This document shows positions 35,302 to 44,935 of a stretch of 64,000 bases of DNA, piece after piece (within the stretch, counting starts at the first letter, position 1; the number at the start of each line of letters is the position of its first letter). The position numbers and the translations under genes were made by a program. Below the pieces are notes generated by a model. That model was not told where the DNA came from. It worked only from the letters and a program-made list of their open reading frames with translations, and searched no databases. Location of the stretch: contig NZ_BSRQ01000016.1 in NCBI RefSeq assembly GCF_030268685.1, forward strand, positions 1-64,000, read 5' to 3'. The DNA comes from Microtetraspora sp. NBRC 13810 (GTDB lineage Bacteria > Actinomycetota > Actinomycetes > Streptosporangiales > Streptosporangiaceae).

Positions 35302-35323
35302 TCCGTCGCACGAGCGCGAAGCA

Positions 35324-35351
35324 GGGCCCCGGGACATCCGTCCCGGGGCCC
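35324..35351. terminator. Terminator after qcrB
   Basis: Perfect 12-bp GC-rich stem (35324-35335 with 35340-35351), four-base loop ATCC, followed by TTCTCG. Ends the ctaE-qcrCAB operon and could also serve the convergent transpeptidase gene. Confidence 0.85.
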
Positions 35352-35439
35352 TTCTCGTGTCCCGGGAGGCCCGCCCGCACCTGTCCGGCACCAGAGTGCC
35401 CGACGCCCGGCCGGGGGCCTCCTGGGGCCTCTCAGGCGC

Positions 35440-36660
35440 TCACGCGGTGGTCAGCGGGTCGGTGGTGAACCCGAAGCCCAGGCTGCTCCACTGGAGCCAC
35501 TGCTTCCACGACTCCTGCCAGTGTCCCCAGCCGTTGAGCGGCTCCAGGGGACGCGGCGAGCCGGTGAGGATGATCGGGTCGCCGATCAGGGTGTTGTCGA
35601 TGTACCACTTGGCGTTGTCCGGGCTGATGTTGACGCAGCCGTGGCTGACGTTGGAGTTGCCCTGGGAGCCGACCGACCAGGGCGCGCTGTGCACGTACTC
35701 GCCGCTGTTGGAGATCCGGATCGTGTTGTAGACGGTCAGTTGGTAGTACCCGGCCTGGCCGGGGCCGATGCCCGGGGACGTCATGACCGTGACCGGTTCC
35801 CGGGACATGGCCAGGTGGATGCCACTGGTGGTGTGATATTTCATGACACCGCCCTGGCCGGCGCTGAACGGGATGTTCCTGACCGTCCTGCCGTCCCGCT
35901 TCACGACCATGTGGTGGTTGTTGATGCTGCCGCTGGTGATCTGGGAACGCCCGATCTTGAAGTCCAGCGTGTGGTTCTTGGTGCCGTACATGCCCTCGCC
36001 GCCGCGGGCGCCGGCGAGGTTGGCGATGAGCCGCACCTTCGTGTTCGCCGGCCAGAACTTCTTGGGCCGGAAGTGCACCGTGCGGTCGTCGAACCAGTGC
36101 CAGGCCCCGTAGACCGGCTTGGACGTCTGGACGAGGAGGTTGCGCTCCACGCCGACCCGGTCCGTGATGTCGCGGTCGAAGCTGATCATGATGGGCATGC
36201 CCACGCCCACCTCCAGCCCCGTGTCGTTCTTGTGCGGGAGGATGTTCTTGACGGCGAAGTTCTTCGTCGCCCGCACCACGGTGAACGAGCTGGTCGTCTC
36301 GCCGCTCCTGCCCTCGCGGTTCGCCGCCACGGCCTTGACCGTGTACGTGGCGCCCGGCGTCGCGGTGCCGCGGCTGCGCCACTGGGTGCCGTCCACGCTC
36401 AGCACGCCGGGCAGCGCGCCGCCCGGGCCGGTCACGGTCACCTCGGACAGGGTGCCGTTCTGTACCGCTACGAGGACCGGCTGGTCCGGTGCGACGTTGC
36501 CGCTCCGGTCCGCCGGCGTGATGGTGACGGCGGCGTCCGGTGAGCTGGGCTCACCGCTCTTCCCCGCCGGCCTGGCGCCGTCCTCCCCCGAACAGGCGGC
36601 CAGCAGCGCCAGAGCCAGCAACCCAGTGCCCCCGACCGTTACCCGGATTGTGTGACCCAC
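35440..36660 (-). CDS. Lipoprotein L,D-transpeptidase
   Basis: 406 aa. Signal sequence ending in the lipobox LAAC (Cys23), two Ig-like domains at about 45-130 and 130-235, then a YkuD catalytic domain with SHGCVN (C342) and upstream histidine in GIHLAM. The C-terminus has a Trp-rich tail as in LdtMt2. Forms 3-3 crosslinks in peptidoglycan outside the membrane. GTG start follows GGGGGGAA. Convergent with qcrB. Confidence 0.93.
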   Translation of the reverse strand: MGHTIRVTVGGTGLLALALLAACSGEDGARPAGKSGEPSSPDAAVTITPADRSGNVAPDQPVLVAVQNGTLSEVTVTGPGGALPGVLSVDGTQWRSRGTATPGATYTVKAVAANREGRSGETTSSFTVVRATKNFAVKNILPHKNDTGLEVGVGMPIMISFDRDITDRVGVERNLLVQTSKPVYGAWHWFDDRTVHFRPKKFWPANTKVRLIANLAGARGGEGMYGTKNHTLDFKIGRSQITSGSINNHHMVVKRDGRTVRNIPFSAGQGGVMKYHTTSGIHLAMSREPVTVMTSPGIGPGQAGYYQLTVYNTIRISNSGEYVHSAPWSVGSQGNSNVSHGCVNISPDNAKWYIDNTLIGDPIILTGSPRPLEPLNGWGHWQESWKQWLQWSSLGFGFTTDPLTTA

Positions 36661-36766
36661 CGCACATTCCCCCCATCGGACCGATCAGGCCCACATTCTG
36701 AGGGGTTACTACCCATAGTCACCTTCGGACCACTTGTTGCACTTCATATCACTGGCAAAGAACGCC

Positions 36767-36800
36767 AAAGGGGCGGCCGGAAGAATCCGGCCGCCCCTTT
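36767..36800. terminator. Strong terminator after ctaF
   Basis: Perfect 15-bp inverted repeat (36767-36781 with 36786-36800), four-base loop, ending in AAA on the minus-strand 5' side and TTT on the 3' side. Lies 10 bp after the ctaF stop. Confidence 0.88.
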
Positions 36801-36810
36801 CGAGCGAATC

Positions 36811-37206
36811 TCAGTGCGAGAAGTGTCCCCGGTAGTACTGGAACACGAAGCCGATCATGCTCATGACGATGGCGAAGACGCCGATCATGAACATCCACCA
36901 GCCGATCACGAAGCCGAGGAAGGCGAACGCCGCCGAGGCCGTGACGAACAGCGGCCACCAGCTGTGCGGGCTGAAGAACCCGATCTCACCGGCGCCGTCG
37001 CTGATCTCGCCCTGCTTGTCGTCCTCCGGCTGGTCGCCGATGCGGCGGGCCGTGAACACCAGGTAGTAGCCGATCATGAAGGCGAAGCCCACGGAGATGG
37101 CCATGGCCGTGGTGCCCACGGGCTCCTTCGACCAGAACCAGTAGACGACGTCCACCGCGGCGAAGAACAGGCCGCAGGCGAGGAACAACCAGCCCTGAAC
37201 TTTCAT
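36811..37206 (-). CDS. ctaF: Cytochrome c oxidase subunit IV (actinobacterial)
   Basis: 131 aa with four hydrophobic helices (about 6-21, 31-49, 83-102, 103-124) and the motif [13 protein letters not shown] typical of actinobacterial CtaF. Last gene of ctaC-ctaD-ctaF. Its ATG overlaps the ctaD stop as ATGA. The Rieske/bcc partner genes lie across the transpeptidase gene. Confidence 0.93.
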   Translation of the reverse strand: MKVQGWLFLACGLFFAAVDVVYWFWSKEPVGTTAMAISVGFAFMIGYYLVFTARRIGDQPEDDKQGEISDGAGEIGFFSPHSWWPLFVTASAAFAFLGFVIGWWMFMIGVFAIVMSMIGFVFQYYRGHFSH

Positions 37207-38870
37207 TTGGTTCCTCCCAGCTCCTTCTTGGCGGAGACGTGCGGGTAGTGCAGGTCGAACGCCGGGCGCTCGGAGCGGATCCGGGGCAGCGAGGTGAAGT
37301 TGTGCCGCGGCGGCGGGCACGAGGTGGCCCACTCCAGGGAGCCGCCGAAGCCCCACGGGTCGTCCACGGTGACCTGCGGCGCCGTCTTGTGGGTCTTCCA
37401 CACGTTCCACAGGAAGGGCAGCGTGGAGGCGCCGAGGAGGAAGGCGCCGATGGAGGACACCATGTTCAGGTCGGTGAAGCCGTCCAGCGGGCTGTAGTCC
37501 GCGTACCGGCGCGGGAAGCCGATCACGCCGAGCCAGTGCTGCACCAGGAAGGTGAGGTGGAAGCCGACGAACAGCGTCCAGAAGTGGAACTTGCCGAGCT
37601 TGTCGTCCAGCATCTTCCCGGTGAACTTCGGCCACCAGAAGTAGAAGCCGGCGAACATCGCGAAGACGACGGTGCCGAACACCACGTAGTGGAAGTGCGC
37701 CACCACGAAGTACGTGTCGCTGATGTGGAAGTCCAGCGGCGGCGAGGCCAGGATGACGCCGGTGAGACCGCCGAGCAGGAAGGTCACCAGGAAGCCGATG
37801 GAGAACAGCATCGGCGACTCGAACGTCAGGTGCCCGCGCCACATCGTGCCGATCCAGTTGAAGAACTTCACCCCGGTCGGCACCGCGATGAGGAACGTCA
37901 TGAACGAGAAGAACGGCAGCAGCACCTGGCCGGTCGGGAACATGTGGTGCGCCCACACGGTGATCGACAGACCGGCGATGGCGATGGTCGCGCCGATGAG
38001 GCTGATGTAGCCGAACAGCGGCTTGCGGCTGAACACCGGCAGGATCTCGGTCACGATGCCGAAGAACGGCAGCGCGATGATGTAGACCTCCGGATGGCCG
38101 AAGAACCAGAACAGGTGCTGCCAGAGCAGCGCGCCTCCGGTCTCCGGATGGAAGATCTGCGCCCCGAGCTTGCGGTCGGCCTCCAGCGCGAGCAGCGCGG
38201 CGGCGAGCACCGGGAAGGCCATCAGCACCAGGATCGAGGTGAGCAGCACGTTCCAGGTGAAGATCGGCATGCGGAACATCGTCATGCCGGGCGCGCGCAT
38301 GCAGATGATCGTGGTGATGAAGTTGACCGCGCCCAGGATGGTGCCCAGGCCGCTGAGGGCCAGGCCCATGATCCACAGGTCGCCGCCGACGCCCGGCGAG
38401 CTCACCACGTCCGACAGCGGCGTGTAGGCGAACCAGCCGAAGCTGGCCGCGCCGCCGGGGGTGAGGAAGCCGGACAGCGCGATCAGGCTGCCGAACAGGA
38501 ACAGCCAGTAGCTGACCATGTTGAGCCGCGGGAAGGCGACGTCCGGCGCGCCGATCTGCAGCGGCATCAGCTCGTTGGCGAAGCCGGCGAACAGCGGCGT
38601 CGCGAACATGAGCAGCATCACCGTGCCGTGCATGGTGAACAGCTGGTTGAACTGCTCGTTGCTGGTGAACTGCAGGCCGGGCTGGGCGAGCTCGGCACGC
38701 ATGATCAGCGCCATGACGCCGCCGATCAGGAAGAACGCGAAGGAGGTGATCAGGTACAGGTGACCGATCACCTTGTGGTCCGTCGAGCTGGCCCACTTGG
38801 CGATGATCGAGCCCTTGCGGGTCGCCGGGACCGCGACGGAATGACGGACTGGTTCGTTGATGGCGGTCAC
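37203..38870 (-). CDS. ctaD: Cytochrome c oxidase subunit I
   Basis: 555 aa, twelve hydrophobic helices. Heme a ligand in FTMHGTVML, CuB/Tyr helix WFFGHPEVY (His cross-linked to Tyr), CuB pair in VWAHHMF and heme a/a3 ligands in VVAHFHYV. Proton-pumping aa3-type oxidase core. GTG start overlaps the ctaC stop (GTGA). Confidence 0.97.
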   Translation of the reverse strand: MTAINEPVRHSVAVPATRKGSIIAKWASSTDHKVIGHLYLITSFAFFLIGGVMALIMRAELAQPGLQFTSNEQFNQLFTMHGTVMLLMFATPLFAGFANELMPLQIGAPDVAFPRLNMVSYWLFLFGSLIALSGFLTPGGAASFGWFAYTPLSDVVSSPGVGGDLWIMGLALSGLGTILGAVNFITTIICMRAPGMTMFRMPIFTWNVLLTSILVLMAFPVLAAALLALEADRKLGAQIFHPETGGALLWQHLFWFFGHPEVYIIALPFFGIVTEILPVFSRKPLFGYISLIGATIAIAGLSITVWAHHMFPTGQVLLPFFSFMTFLIAVPTGVKFFNWIGTMWRGHLTFESPMLFSIGFLVTFLLGGLTGVILASPPLDFHISDTYFVVAHFHYVVFGTVVFAMFAGFYFWWPKFTGKMLDDKLGKFHFWTLFVGFHLTFLVQHWLGVIGFPRRYADYSPLDGFTDLNMVSSIGAFLLGASTLPFLWNVWKTHKTAPQVTVDDPWGFGGSLEWATSCPPPRHNFTSLPRIRSERPAFDLHYPHVSAKKELGGTK

Positions 38871-39673
38871 TGAGCACTCCCCGCCTGGGTGGCGATGTAC
38901 TGGTCGAACTCGGCCTGCGGCACGAGCTTCACCCGGAACAGCATCCGGCTGTGGTCGACGCCGCACAGCTCGGCGCAGCGCCCGGCGTAGACGCCCTGCC
39001 GGTCCAGCGTGTCGATCTCGAAGGCGTTGTGCACGCCCGGGATGACGTCACGCTTGAACAGGAAGGCCGGCACCCAGAAGGAGTGGATGACGTCGGGCGA
39101 CTCCAGGTCGAAGCGCACCTTCTTGCTCACCGGGAGCACCAGCTCGGGGGCCGGGTCCTGGCGGTAGTCGCTGGCCGGCGCGCCGGTGACCGTCACGGTC
39201 TTGCCCTGGTACTCCGTGGTGAAGCGCCAGCTCCACTGGAAGCCCTCGACCTTGACCTTCACGTCCGGGTTGGGGGACATCTTGTTGAGCTCGTTCTGGT
39301 CGCGCGCCGTGAAATAGAAGAAGACCGCGACCATGATGACCGGCACGACCGTGTAGAGGATCTCGATCGGCAGGTTGTACCGCACCTGGGGCGGCAGCTC
39401 CTGGTTCGAGAACCTCTTCTTACGGTGGAAGATGCAGGCCCAAGCGATCAAGCCCCACACGACGACACCGGTGGCGATCGCGGCGATCCAGGACCCGTTC
39501 CACAGGGTCTGGACGATCTCGCCCTGCCTCGTGACGGTCTCTGGCATGCCGCCACGTGACCACTCATCGGTACTGCACGCCGTCGCGGAGGCCAGCAGCA
39601 ACGCCAAAGCGGCAGCACGTGGCACCCTGCGGCGGGCCAACGGACGCCGTGTCGTACGGCGGGTCGGACTCAC
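38867..39673 (-). CDS. ctaC: Cytochrome c oxidase subunit II
   Basis: 268 aa. Signal sequence with lipobox-like ASATAC near residue 33, two membrane helices at about 61-80 and 103-121, and the CuA domain with HSFW, then [12 protein letters not shown] giving the two cysteines, histidine and methionine ligands. The GTG start before SPTRRTTRR is chosen because GGGGTAGG precedes it and length agrees with homologues; in-frame starts at 39730 (ATG) and 39769 (GTG) would extend the signal region. Confidence 0.93.
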   Translation of the reverse strand: MSPTRRTTRRPLARRRVPRAAALALLLASATACSTDEWSRGGMPETVTRQGEIVQTLWNGSWIAAIATGVVVWGLIAWACIFHRKKRFSNQELPPQVRYNLPIEILYTVVPVIMVAVFFYFTARDQNELNKMSPNPDVKVKVEGFQWSWRFTTEYQGKTVTVTGAPASDYRQDPAPELVLPVSKKVRFDLESPDVIHSFWVPAFLFKRDVIPGVHNAFEIDTLDRQGVYAGRCAELCGVDHSRMLFRVKLVPQAEFDQYIATQAGSAQ

Positions 39674-39806
39674 GGATCGCCTACCCCACAGATGCAGCCC
39701 AGAAGTCGCTCCTGGGCGTGTCGTTGTCATATTCGAAACTCGGTCGGGGGACACATTAGCGGCGACCACCGTCGCCCCTCTTCGCAGCCCCCGTTAATGT
39801 CGCGAT

Positions 39807-40940
39807 GTGGTCTACTTCGACGCGGCCTCGACCGAACCCCTGCATCCGCAGGCCAGAGCGGCTCTGCTGGCGGCACTGGACGTCGGCTGGGCGGACCCGG
39901 CGCGACTGTACGGATCCGCTCGCCGCGCGCGCCTGCTCCTTGAACAGGCACGCGCCGAGGTCGCCGAGGCGCTGGGCGCCCGCCCCGACGAGGTGTCGTT
40001 CACGACGTCGGGAACCCAGGCGGTGCACCTCGGTGTCCTCGGAACCCTACACGGACGACGCCGTACAGGACGGCATCTGGTGCTGAGCGCCGTGGAGCAT
40101 TCCGCCGTGCTGCACGCCGCCGGCGTCCACGAGCGTGACGGGGGCGCCGTCTCGGCGGTCGGCGTCAGCCGTACCGGGGCGGTGCGGGTGGACGCGTTCG
40201 CCGAGGCCGTCGCGGTGCCCGGCACGGCGCTGGCCTGCCTGCAGACCGCCAACCACGAGGTGGGCACGTTGCAGCCGGTCGCCGAGGTCGCCGCGGCCTG
40301 CCGGGAGGCGGGCGTGCCGCTGCTGGTGGACGCGGCCCAGACGGCGGGGCGGCTGCCGTTGCCGGAGGGGTGGTCGGTGCTGACCGCGAGCGCGCACAAG
40401 TGGGGCGGCCCGCCCGGCGTGGGCGTGCTGGTGGTGCGCAAGGGCACGCGGTTCCGTTCGCCGCTGCCGGAGGACGAGCGGGAGGGGCGGCGGGTGCCGG
40501 GCTTCGAGAACGTCCCGGCGATCGTCGCCGCCGCGGCGGCCCTGCGGGCCGGCCTGGCCGAGGAGCACGAGCAGGAGCGGCTGTCCGCGCTGGTGGACCG
40601 GATCCGGCGGACGGTGCCGCGGGTGGTGCCGGACGTGGAGGTGATCGGCGAGGACGAGGACCGCGCGCCGCACATCGTGACCTTTTCGTGTCTCTACGTG
40701 GCGGGCGAGGCCCTGCTCACCGAGCTGGACAAGGCGGGATTCGCGGTGTCGTCGGGAAGTTCGTGCACGGCGAGTACGCTTCGACCATCGCACGTGCTGG
40801 AGGCGATGGGGGTGCTTACCCACGGGAACATCCGGGTATCGCTGCCGCGTGGGGCGTCCGCCGCCGATGTGGACCGCTTCCTGGAGGTCCTCCCCGGCAT
40901 CGTGCGCCGAATCCGCCAGGAGGCAGGGGTGAGCTCTTAG
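39807..40940 (+). CDS. Cysteine desulfurase (NifS/IscS-like)
   Basis: 377 aa PLP enzyme. Schiff-base lysine K198 in ASAHKWGG, substrate loop cysteine C320 in SSGSSCTAS, PLP contacts in HSAVLHA. Takes sulfur from cysteine to form a persulfide. Immediately followed by tusA (stop and start adjacent), so the most likely acceptor is TusA, with tRNA thiolation or cofactor sulfuration as output. Homologues lie at the same place in other Actinobacteria. Confidence 0.93.
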   Translation: MVYFDAASTEPLHPQARAALLAALDVGWADPARLYGSARRARLLLEQARAEVAEALGARPDEVSFTTSGTQAVHLGVLGTLHGRRRTGRHLVLSAVEHSAVLHAAGVHERDGGAVSAVGVSRTGAVRVDAFAEAVAVPGTALACLQTANHEVGTLQPVAEVAAACREAGVPLLVDAAQTAGRLPLPEGWSVLTASAHKWGGPPGVGVLVVRKGTRFRSPLPEDEREGRRVPGFENVPAIVAAAAALRAGLAEEHEQERLSALVDRIRRTVPRVVPDVEVIGEDEDRAPHIVTFSCLYVAGEALLTELDKAGFAVSSGSSCTASTLRPSHVLEAMGVLTHGNIRVSLPRGASAADVDRFLEVLPGIVRRIRQEAGVSS

Positions 40941-41210
40941 ATGCCGTACTCGGAGACAGCCCGCGAGGAGCAGCCTCGGACACCGTCGCTGACCATCGAC
41001 GCCCTGGGCAAGAAGTGCCCCATCCCGATCATCTGGCTGGCCCAGCGGATCGGCGAGGTGCCGCTGAACGCGGTCGTGGCCGTCCTGGCCGACGATCCGG
41101 CGGCCTACACCGACGTGCCCGCCTGGTGCCGCCTGAAGTCCCACCCGCACGTCGGCACGTACGAACTGCCGGAGGGCGGCTGGTCCATCCACGTGCGCCG
41201 GAACTACTGA
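40941..41210 (+). CDS. TusA-family sulfurtransferase
   Basis: 89 aa. TusA fold with persulfide cysteine C26 in KKCPIPI and the later DDPAAYTDVPAWC segment. Its ATG directly follows the TAG of the desulfurase gene, so a two-gene sulfur-relay operon is likely. A 13-bp hairpin follows it at 41251. Confidence 0.93.
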   Translation: MPYSETAREEQPRTPSLTIDALGKKCPIPIIWLAQRIGEVPLNAVVAVLADDPAAYTDVPAWCRLKSHPHVGTYELPEGGWSIHVRRNY

Positions 41211-41250
41211 GTCCCCCGGACCGGTGTCCCGGCGGCCCCGGGGCGGCTGT

Positions 41251-41284
41251 CGCCGGCGTGCGCGGCAGGTGGCGCACGCCGGCG
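41251..41284. terminator. Bidirectional hairpin between tusA and adoK
   Basis: Perfect 13-bp inverted repeat (41251-41263 with 41272-41284), 8-nt loop, between convergent gene ends at 41210 and 41296. No strong T-run. Confidence 0.8.
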
Positions 41285-41295
41285 GTCCCGCGGCC

Positions 41296-42282
41296 TCAGG
41301 CGTGCGGGCAGCGGACGTACTCGGCCACCTCGGCCGCGGCGGCGGCGCCGTACGCGGCGCCGAACCGGTCGAGGAAGCCCCGCTGGGACAGCTCGTACTC
41401 CTGCGGTCCGACGCACTCCAGCGCGTGGGTGGCGAGGAGGTTGCCGAGCTGGCCGCAGCGCTCCAGCGGCATCCCCCAGGCGAGGCCGGACAGGAATCCG
41501 GCCCGGAACGCGTCGCCGACGCCGGTCGGGTCGGCCTTGCCCAGCTCGGGCGCGGGCGGGATCTCCAGCGCGAGCTCGCCCCTGCGGTCGATGCGGGCGC
41601 CCTTCGGGCCGAGTGTGGTCACCCTGACCTGCACCCGGCTCAGCACCTCCTCGTCCGACCAGCCGGTCTTCTGCTCGACCAGTGCCTTCTCGTAGTCGTT
41701 GGTGAACAGGTAAGCGGCGCCGTCGATGAGCCGGCGGATCTCCTCGCCGTTCATCCGGGCGAGCTGCTGGGAGGGGTCGGCGGCGAAGGGCAGGCCGCGG
41801 TGCCGGCACTCGTCGGTGTGCCGCATCATCGCGTCGGGGTCGTTGGGGCTGATCAGCACGAGGTCCAGGCCGCCGAACCGGTCGACGATCGGCTGCAGCT
41901 CGATCTCGCGGGCCTCGGCCATCGCCCCGGTGTAGAACGAGGCGATCTGGTTGTGGTCCTGGTCGGTGGTGCACAGGAAGCGGGCGGTGTGGTGCAGCTG
42001 GGAGACGTGCACCGACTGGCAGTCGACGCCGTGCCGCTCCAGCCAGGACCGGTAGTCCGCGAAGTCGTTGCCCACGGCGCCGACGAGGATCGGGTTGAGG
42101 CCGAGGCAGCCCATACCGAAGCTGATGTTGGTGGCGATACCGCCGCGCCGGATCTGCAGGTCGTCCACCAGGAAGGACAGGGACACCCGGTCGAGCTGAT
42201 CGGCGATCAGCTGGTCGCTGAAACGGCCGGGGAAGGTCATCAGATGATCGGTCGCGATGGAGCCGGTGACGGCGATGCGCAC
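41296..42282 (-). CDS. adoK: Adenosine kinase (PfkB family)
   Basis: 328 aa. Starts RIAVTGSIATDHLM, with ADPSQQLAR, AYLFTNDYE, TTLGPKGA and the C-terminal PfkB signature DPTGVGDAFRAGFL (catalytic Asp). The stretches are near-identical to those of M. tuberculosis AdoK (Rv2202c), a ribokinase-like adenosine kinase. GTG start follows GAGGAG; a longer in-frame start adds a non-conserved 15 residues. Confidence 0.88.
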   Translation of the reverse strand: MRIAVTGSIATDHLMTFPGRFSDQLIADQLDRVSLSFLVDDLQIRRGGIATNISFGMGCLGLNPILVGAVGNDFADYRSWLERHGVDCQSVHVSQLHHTARFLCTTDQDHNQIASFYTGAMAEAREIELQPIVDRFGGLDLVLISPNDPDAMMRHTDECRHRGLPFAADPSQQLARMNGEEIRRLIDGAAYLFTNDYEKALVEQKTGWSDEEVLSRVQVRVTTLGPKGARIDRRGELALEIPPAPELGKADPTGVGDAFRAGFLSGLAWGMPLERCGQLGNLLATHALECVGPQEYELSQRGFLDRFGAAYGAAAAAEVAEYVRCPHA

Positions 42283-42350
42283 GGGGTTCTTCTCCTCGTT
42301 GTCTGCATCTTCGGAAGAGGCGGTCACCCGGAATGCCGGGGACGCGCGAA

Positions 42351-42380
42351 GACCCCGCTCACCCTAGGGCAAGCGGGGTC
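42351..42380. terminator. Hairpin between erpA and adoK
   Basis: 9-bp stem (42351-42359 with 42372-42380) around a further CCC-TA-GGG core. Lies 15 bp after the erpA stop. Confidence 0.65.
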
Positions 42381-42394
42381 CTCCCACGGCATCG

Positions 42395-42748
42395 TCAGTT
42401 GAACGAGTCGCCACAAGCACAGGAGCCCGTGGCGTTCGGGTTGTCGATCGTGAAGCCCTGCTTCTCGATCGTGTCGACGAAGTCGATGCTGGCGCCCATG
42501 AGATAGGGGGCGCTCATCCGGTCGGTGACGACACTCACGCCGCCGAAGTCCGACACGATGTCTCCGTCCATCGACCGGTCGTCGAAGAAGAGCTGGTAGC
42601 GAAGACCGGAGCAGCCGCCCGGCTGCACGGCCACGCGCAGCGCGAGACCTTCCTCGCCCTGCTGCTCGAGCAGGCTCTTGACCTTCGCGGCGGCCGCGTC
42701 GGTCAGGATCAGGCCCTGCTGAGTCGTCTCGCTGCTCTCTACCGTCAT
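42395..42748 (-). CDS. erpA: Iron-sulfur cluster carrier ErpA/IscA-type
   Basis: 117 aa. A-type carrier with the three conserved cysteines, one in GGCSGLRY and two in CACGDSF. Delivers Fe-S clusters to apo-proteins; candidate clients within this window are QcrA, NadA and LipA. Divergent from nadA. Confidence 0.93.
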   Translation of the reverse strand: MTVESSETTQQGLILTDAAAAKVKSLLEQQGEEGLALRVAVQPGGCSGLRYQLFFDDRSMDGDIVSDFGGVSVVTDRMSAPYLMGASIDFVDTIEKQGFTIDNPNATGSCACGDSFN

Positions 42749-42963
42749 GTGCTGACTCCCGCGTCTATCAGCCCCCGAAGGCAGGCTGGCTGTTTGTGAC
42801 GTCCTACTAAGACGCTACCAACACCTGCCAAGCCCTACACATTCCGCTGTACCGAATGTGTCGAATCCCGCTCGACGTCCTACCCGGGGGGGCCGGAATA
42901 AAGCGGGAGGCTCGCTGTGTCATCATTAATCGTCAGTTCGCCGATAAGGGGGGTGCGGTCGCG

Positions 42964-44112
42964 ATGACCACCCACACGCTTCCACTCTTCGTCCTCGGCC
43001 ACGGCGCGGATCCGCACAGCGAGCGCGGGGTCGACTGTCCCGGCGACCTGCCGCCCGCGTCCGATCCGGCGCTCGTCGAGCGCGCCCGCCGGGCCAAGGC
43101 GGCCCTCGGCGACCGGCTGTTCGTGCTCGGTCACCACTACCAGCGCGACGAGGTCATCCAGTTCGCGGACGTGACCGGCGACTCCTTCAAGCTGGCCCGC
43201 GAGGCGGCCGCCCGGCCGGAGGCGGAGTACATCGTCTTCTGCGGCGTGCACTTCATGGCCGAGTCGGCCGACATCCTGACCTCCGACGCGCAGAAGGTCG
43301 TGCTGCCGGACCTGGCGGCCGGCTGCTCGATGGCCGACATGGCCACCTTCGACCAGGTCGAGGAGTGCTGGGAGGCGCTCCAGGACGCGGGCGTCGCCGA
43401 CCAGGTGGTGCCGATCACGTACATGAACTCCAGCGCCGACATCAAGGCGTTCTGCGGCAGGAACGGCGGTGCCGTGTGCACCTCCTCCAACGCCCGCCGC
43501 GCCCTGGAGTGGGCATTCTCACAGGGTGAGAAGGTGCTCTTCCTGCCCGACCAGCACCTCGGCCGCAACACGGCGGTCCTGGAGATGGGCCTCGACCTCG
43601 ACGACTGCGTCGTCTACAACCCGCACCGGCCCAACGGCGGCCTCACCGACCAGCAGCTCCGCGACGCCAAGATGATCCTGTGGCGCGGGCACTGCTCGGT
43701 GCACGGCCGCTTCACCGCCGAGTCGGTGGACGACGTACGGCAACGCGTCCCCGGGGTGAACGTGCTCGTGCATCCCGAGTGCCGGCACGAGGTCGTGCTC
43801 AAGGCCGACCACGTGGGCTCGACGGAGTACATCATCAGGAAGCTGGCGGAGGCCCCCTCGGGTTCCTCCTGGGCCGTCGGCACCGAGCTCAACCTGGTCA
43901 AGCGGCTCGCCGGCGAGTTCCCGGACAAGAACGTCACGTTCCTGGACCGCACGGTGTGCTACTGCTCCACGATGAACCGCATCGACCTGCCGCACCTGGT
44001 GTGGGCGCTGGAGTCGCTGGCCGCCGGGCAGCTGGTCAACCAGATCACCGTGGACCCGGACACCACCCACTGGGCCAAGGTCGCGCTGGACCGCATGCTG
44101 GCCCTGCCGTAG
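42964..44112 (+). CDS. nadA: Quinolinate synthase
   Basis: 382 aa. Condenses iminoaspartate with dihydroxyacetone phosphate in NAD synthesis and needs a [4Fe-4S] cluster. Seen: GHHYQRDE, VFCGVHFMAESADIL, TYMNSSADIKAF, then VHPEC and the late VCYCSTMN with candidate cluster cysteines. ATG chosen since the upstream frame lacks similarity. nadB and nadC are not in the window. Confidence 0.95.
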   Translation: MTTHTLPLFVLGHGADPHSERGVDCPGDLPPASDPALVERARRAKAALGDRLFVLGHHYQRDEVIQFADVTGDSFKLAREAAARPEAEYIVFCGVHFMAESADILTSDAQKVVLPDLAAGCSMADMATFDQVEECWEALQDAGVADQVVPITYMNSSADIKAFCGRNGGAVCTSSNARRALEWAFSQGEKVLFLPDQHLGRNTAVLEMGLDLDDCVVYNPHRPNGGLTDQQLRDAKMILWRGHCSVHGRFTAESVDDVRQRVPGVNVLVHPECRHEVVLKADHVGSTEYIIRKLAEAPSGSSWAVGTELNLVKRLAGEFPDKNVTFLDRTVCYCSTMNRIDLPHLVWALESLAAGQLVNQITVDPDTTHWAKVALDRMLALP

Positions 44113-44129
44113 CCCGCCCGCGCGGGCGT

Positions 44130-44882
44130 TCAGATGACCGCCCGCGCGAGCCACCACGCGAGCAGCCCGGCGTCGCCCTCCACCACGTGGTGCGACGCCG
44201 GCCGCCGCCCCCACACGAGCAGCAGCAGCTCGCCCGCGGTGGCCGTGCGCACGGTGACCGTGCCGGTCCGGCCGGAGGGTTCGTGTTCGAAGCCCTCCGG
44301 GGTCAGGGTGACCAGCCGGCCCGCCCCGGTGCCGGCCTGCCAGGAGATGGTCTCCCCGCTGCCGGTCAGCTCGCGCACGCCGTCGCGCCAGCGCACCCTC
44401 GGCACCAGGTCGAAGAACTCCGCGACGCCGTCCTCGGCCGTCTCCTCGTCGATCTCCGGGACCAGGCCGAGTGCGATCTCGGCGTCGGCCCGGTGCACGA
44501 CGGTCTCGTGCAGCTGCCGCCGCGACCACCACCGCACGTGCCGGTCGGCGCCCCAGGCCCACATGGGCGTGCCGCCCTCCCTGCCCTCCAGCGCCCCGGA
44601 CAGCAGCGGCGCCCCCTCGGCGAGCCAGACCGGGTAGGCGTCGCGACCCTCCGGGAGGCCCGGATCCAGCCCGGCCCGGTCCACGAACCTCTGCGCCAGG
44701 CCGTCCACCAGGTACGCGGCCCACCGGTGCACGCCGCCGGTGTGCGTGACCAGCTCGGCGAGGTCCCAGCCGGGACAGGTCGGCACGGGTGCCGTCAGGT
44801 CCCGGCCGGCCACGACCTCGGCCATGCGGGTGATCTCCTTCGCGGCGGCGCGGGTGTGCGCGGCATGGGTCCACCGGCTCAC
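44130..44882 (-). CDS. Maleylpyruvate isomerase-type mycothiol-dependent enzyme
   Basis: 250 aa. The N-terminal MDMPI/DinB-like helical domain includes VPTCPGWDLAELVTHTGG with the first metal-ligand histidine and QLHETVVHRADAE with two others. A C-terminal SCP-like domain follows. Such enzymes use mycothiol as co-thiol in Actinobacteria; the reaction here is unknown. Lies 53 bp downstream of pspAB on the same strand, possibly cotranscribed. Confidence 0.82.
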   Translation of the reverse strand: MSRWTHAAHTRAAAKEITRMAEVVAGRDLTAPVPTCPGWDLAELVTHTGGVHRWAAYLVDGLAQRFVDRAGLDPGLPEGRDAYPVWLAEGAPLLSGALEGREGGTPMWAWGADRHVRWWSRRQLHETVVHRADAEIALGLVPEIDEETAEDGVAEFFDLVPRVRWRDGVRELTGSGETISWQAGTGAGRLVTLTPEGFEHEPSGRTGTVTVRTATAGELLLLVWGRRPASHHVVEGDAGLLAWWLARAVI

Positions 44883-44935
44883 GGCTGCTCGTCCCCCTCC
44901 CGGCGGCCCCGCGGCACGCCGTAGGCAGCAGCGTC

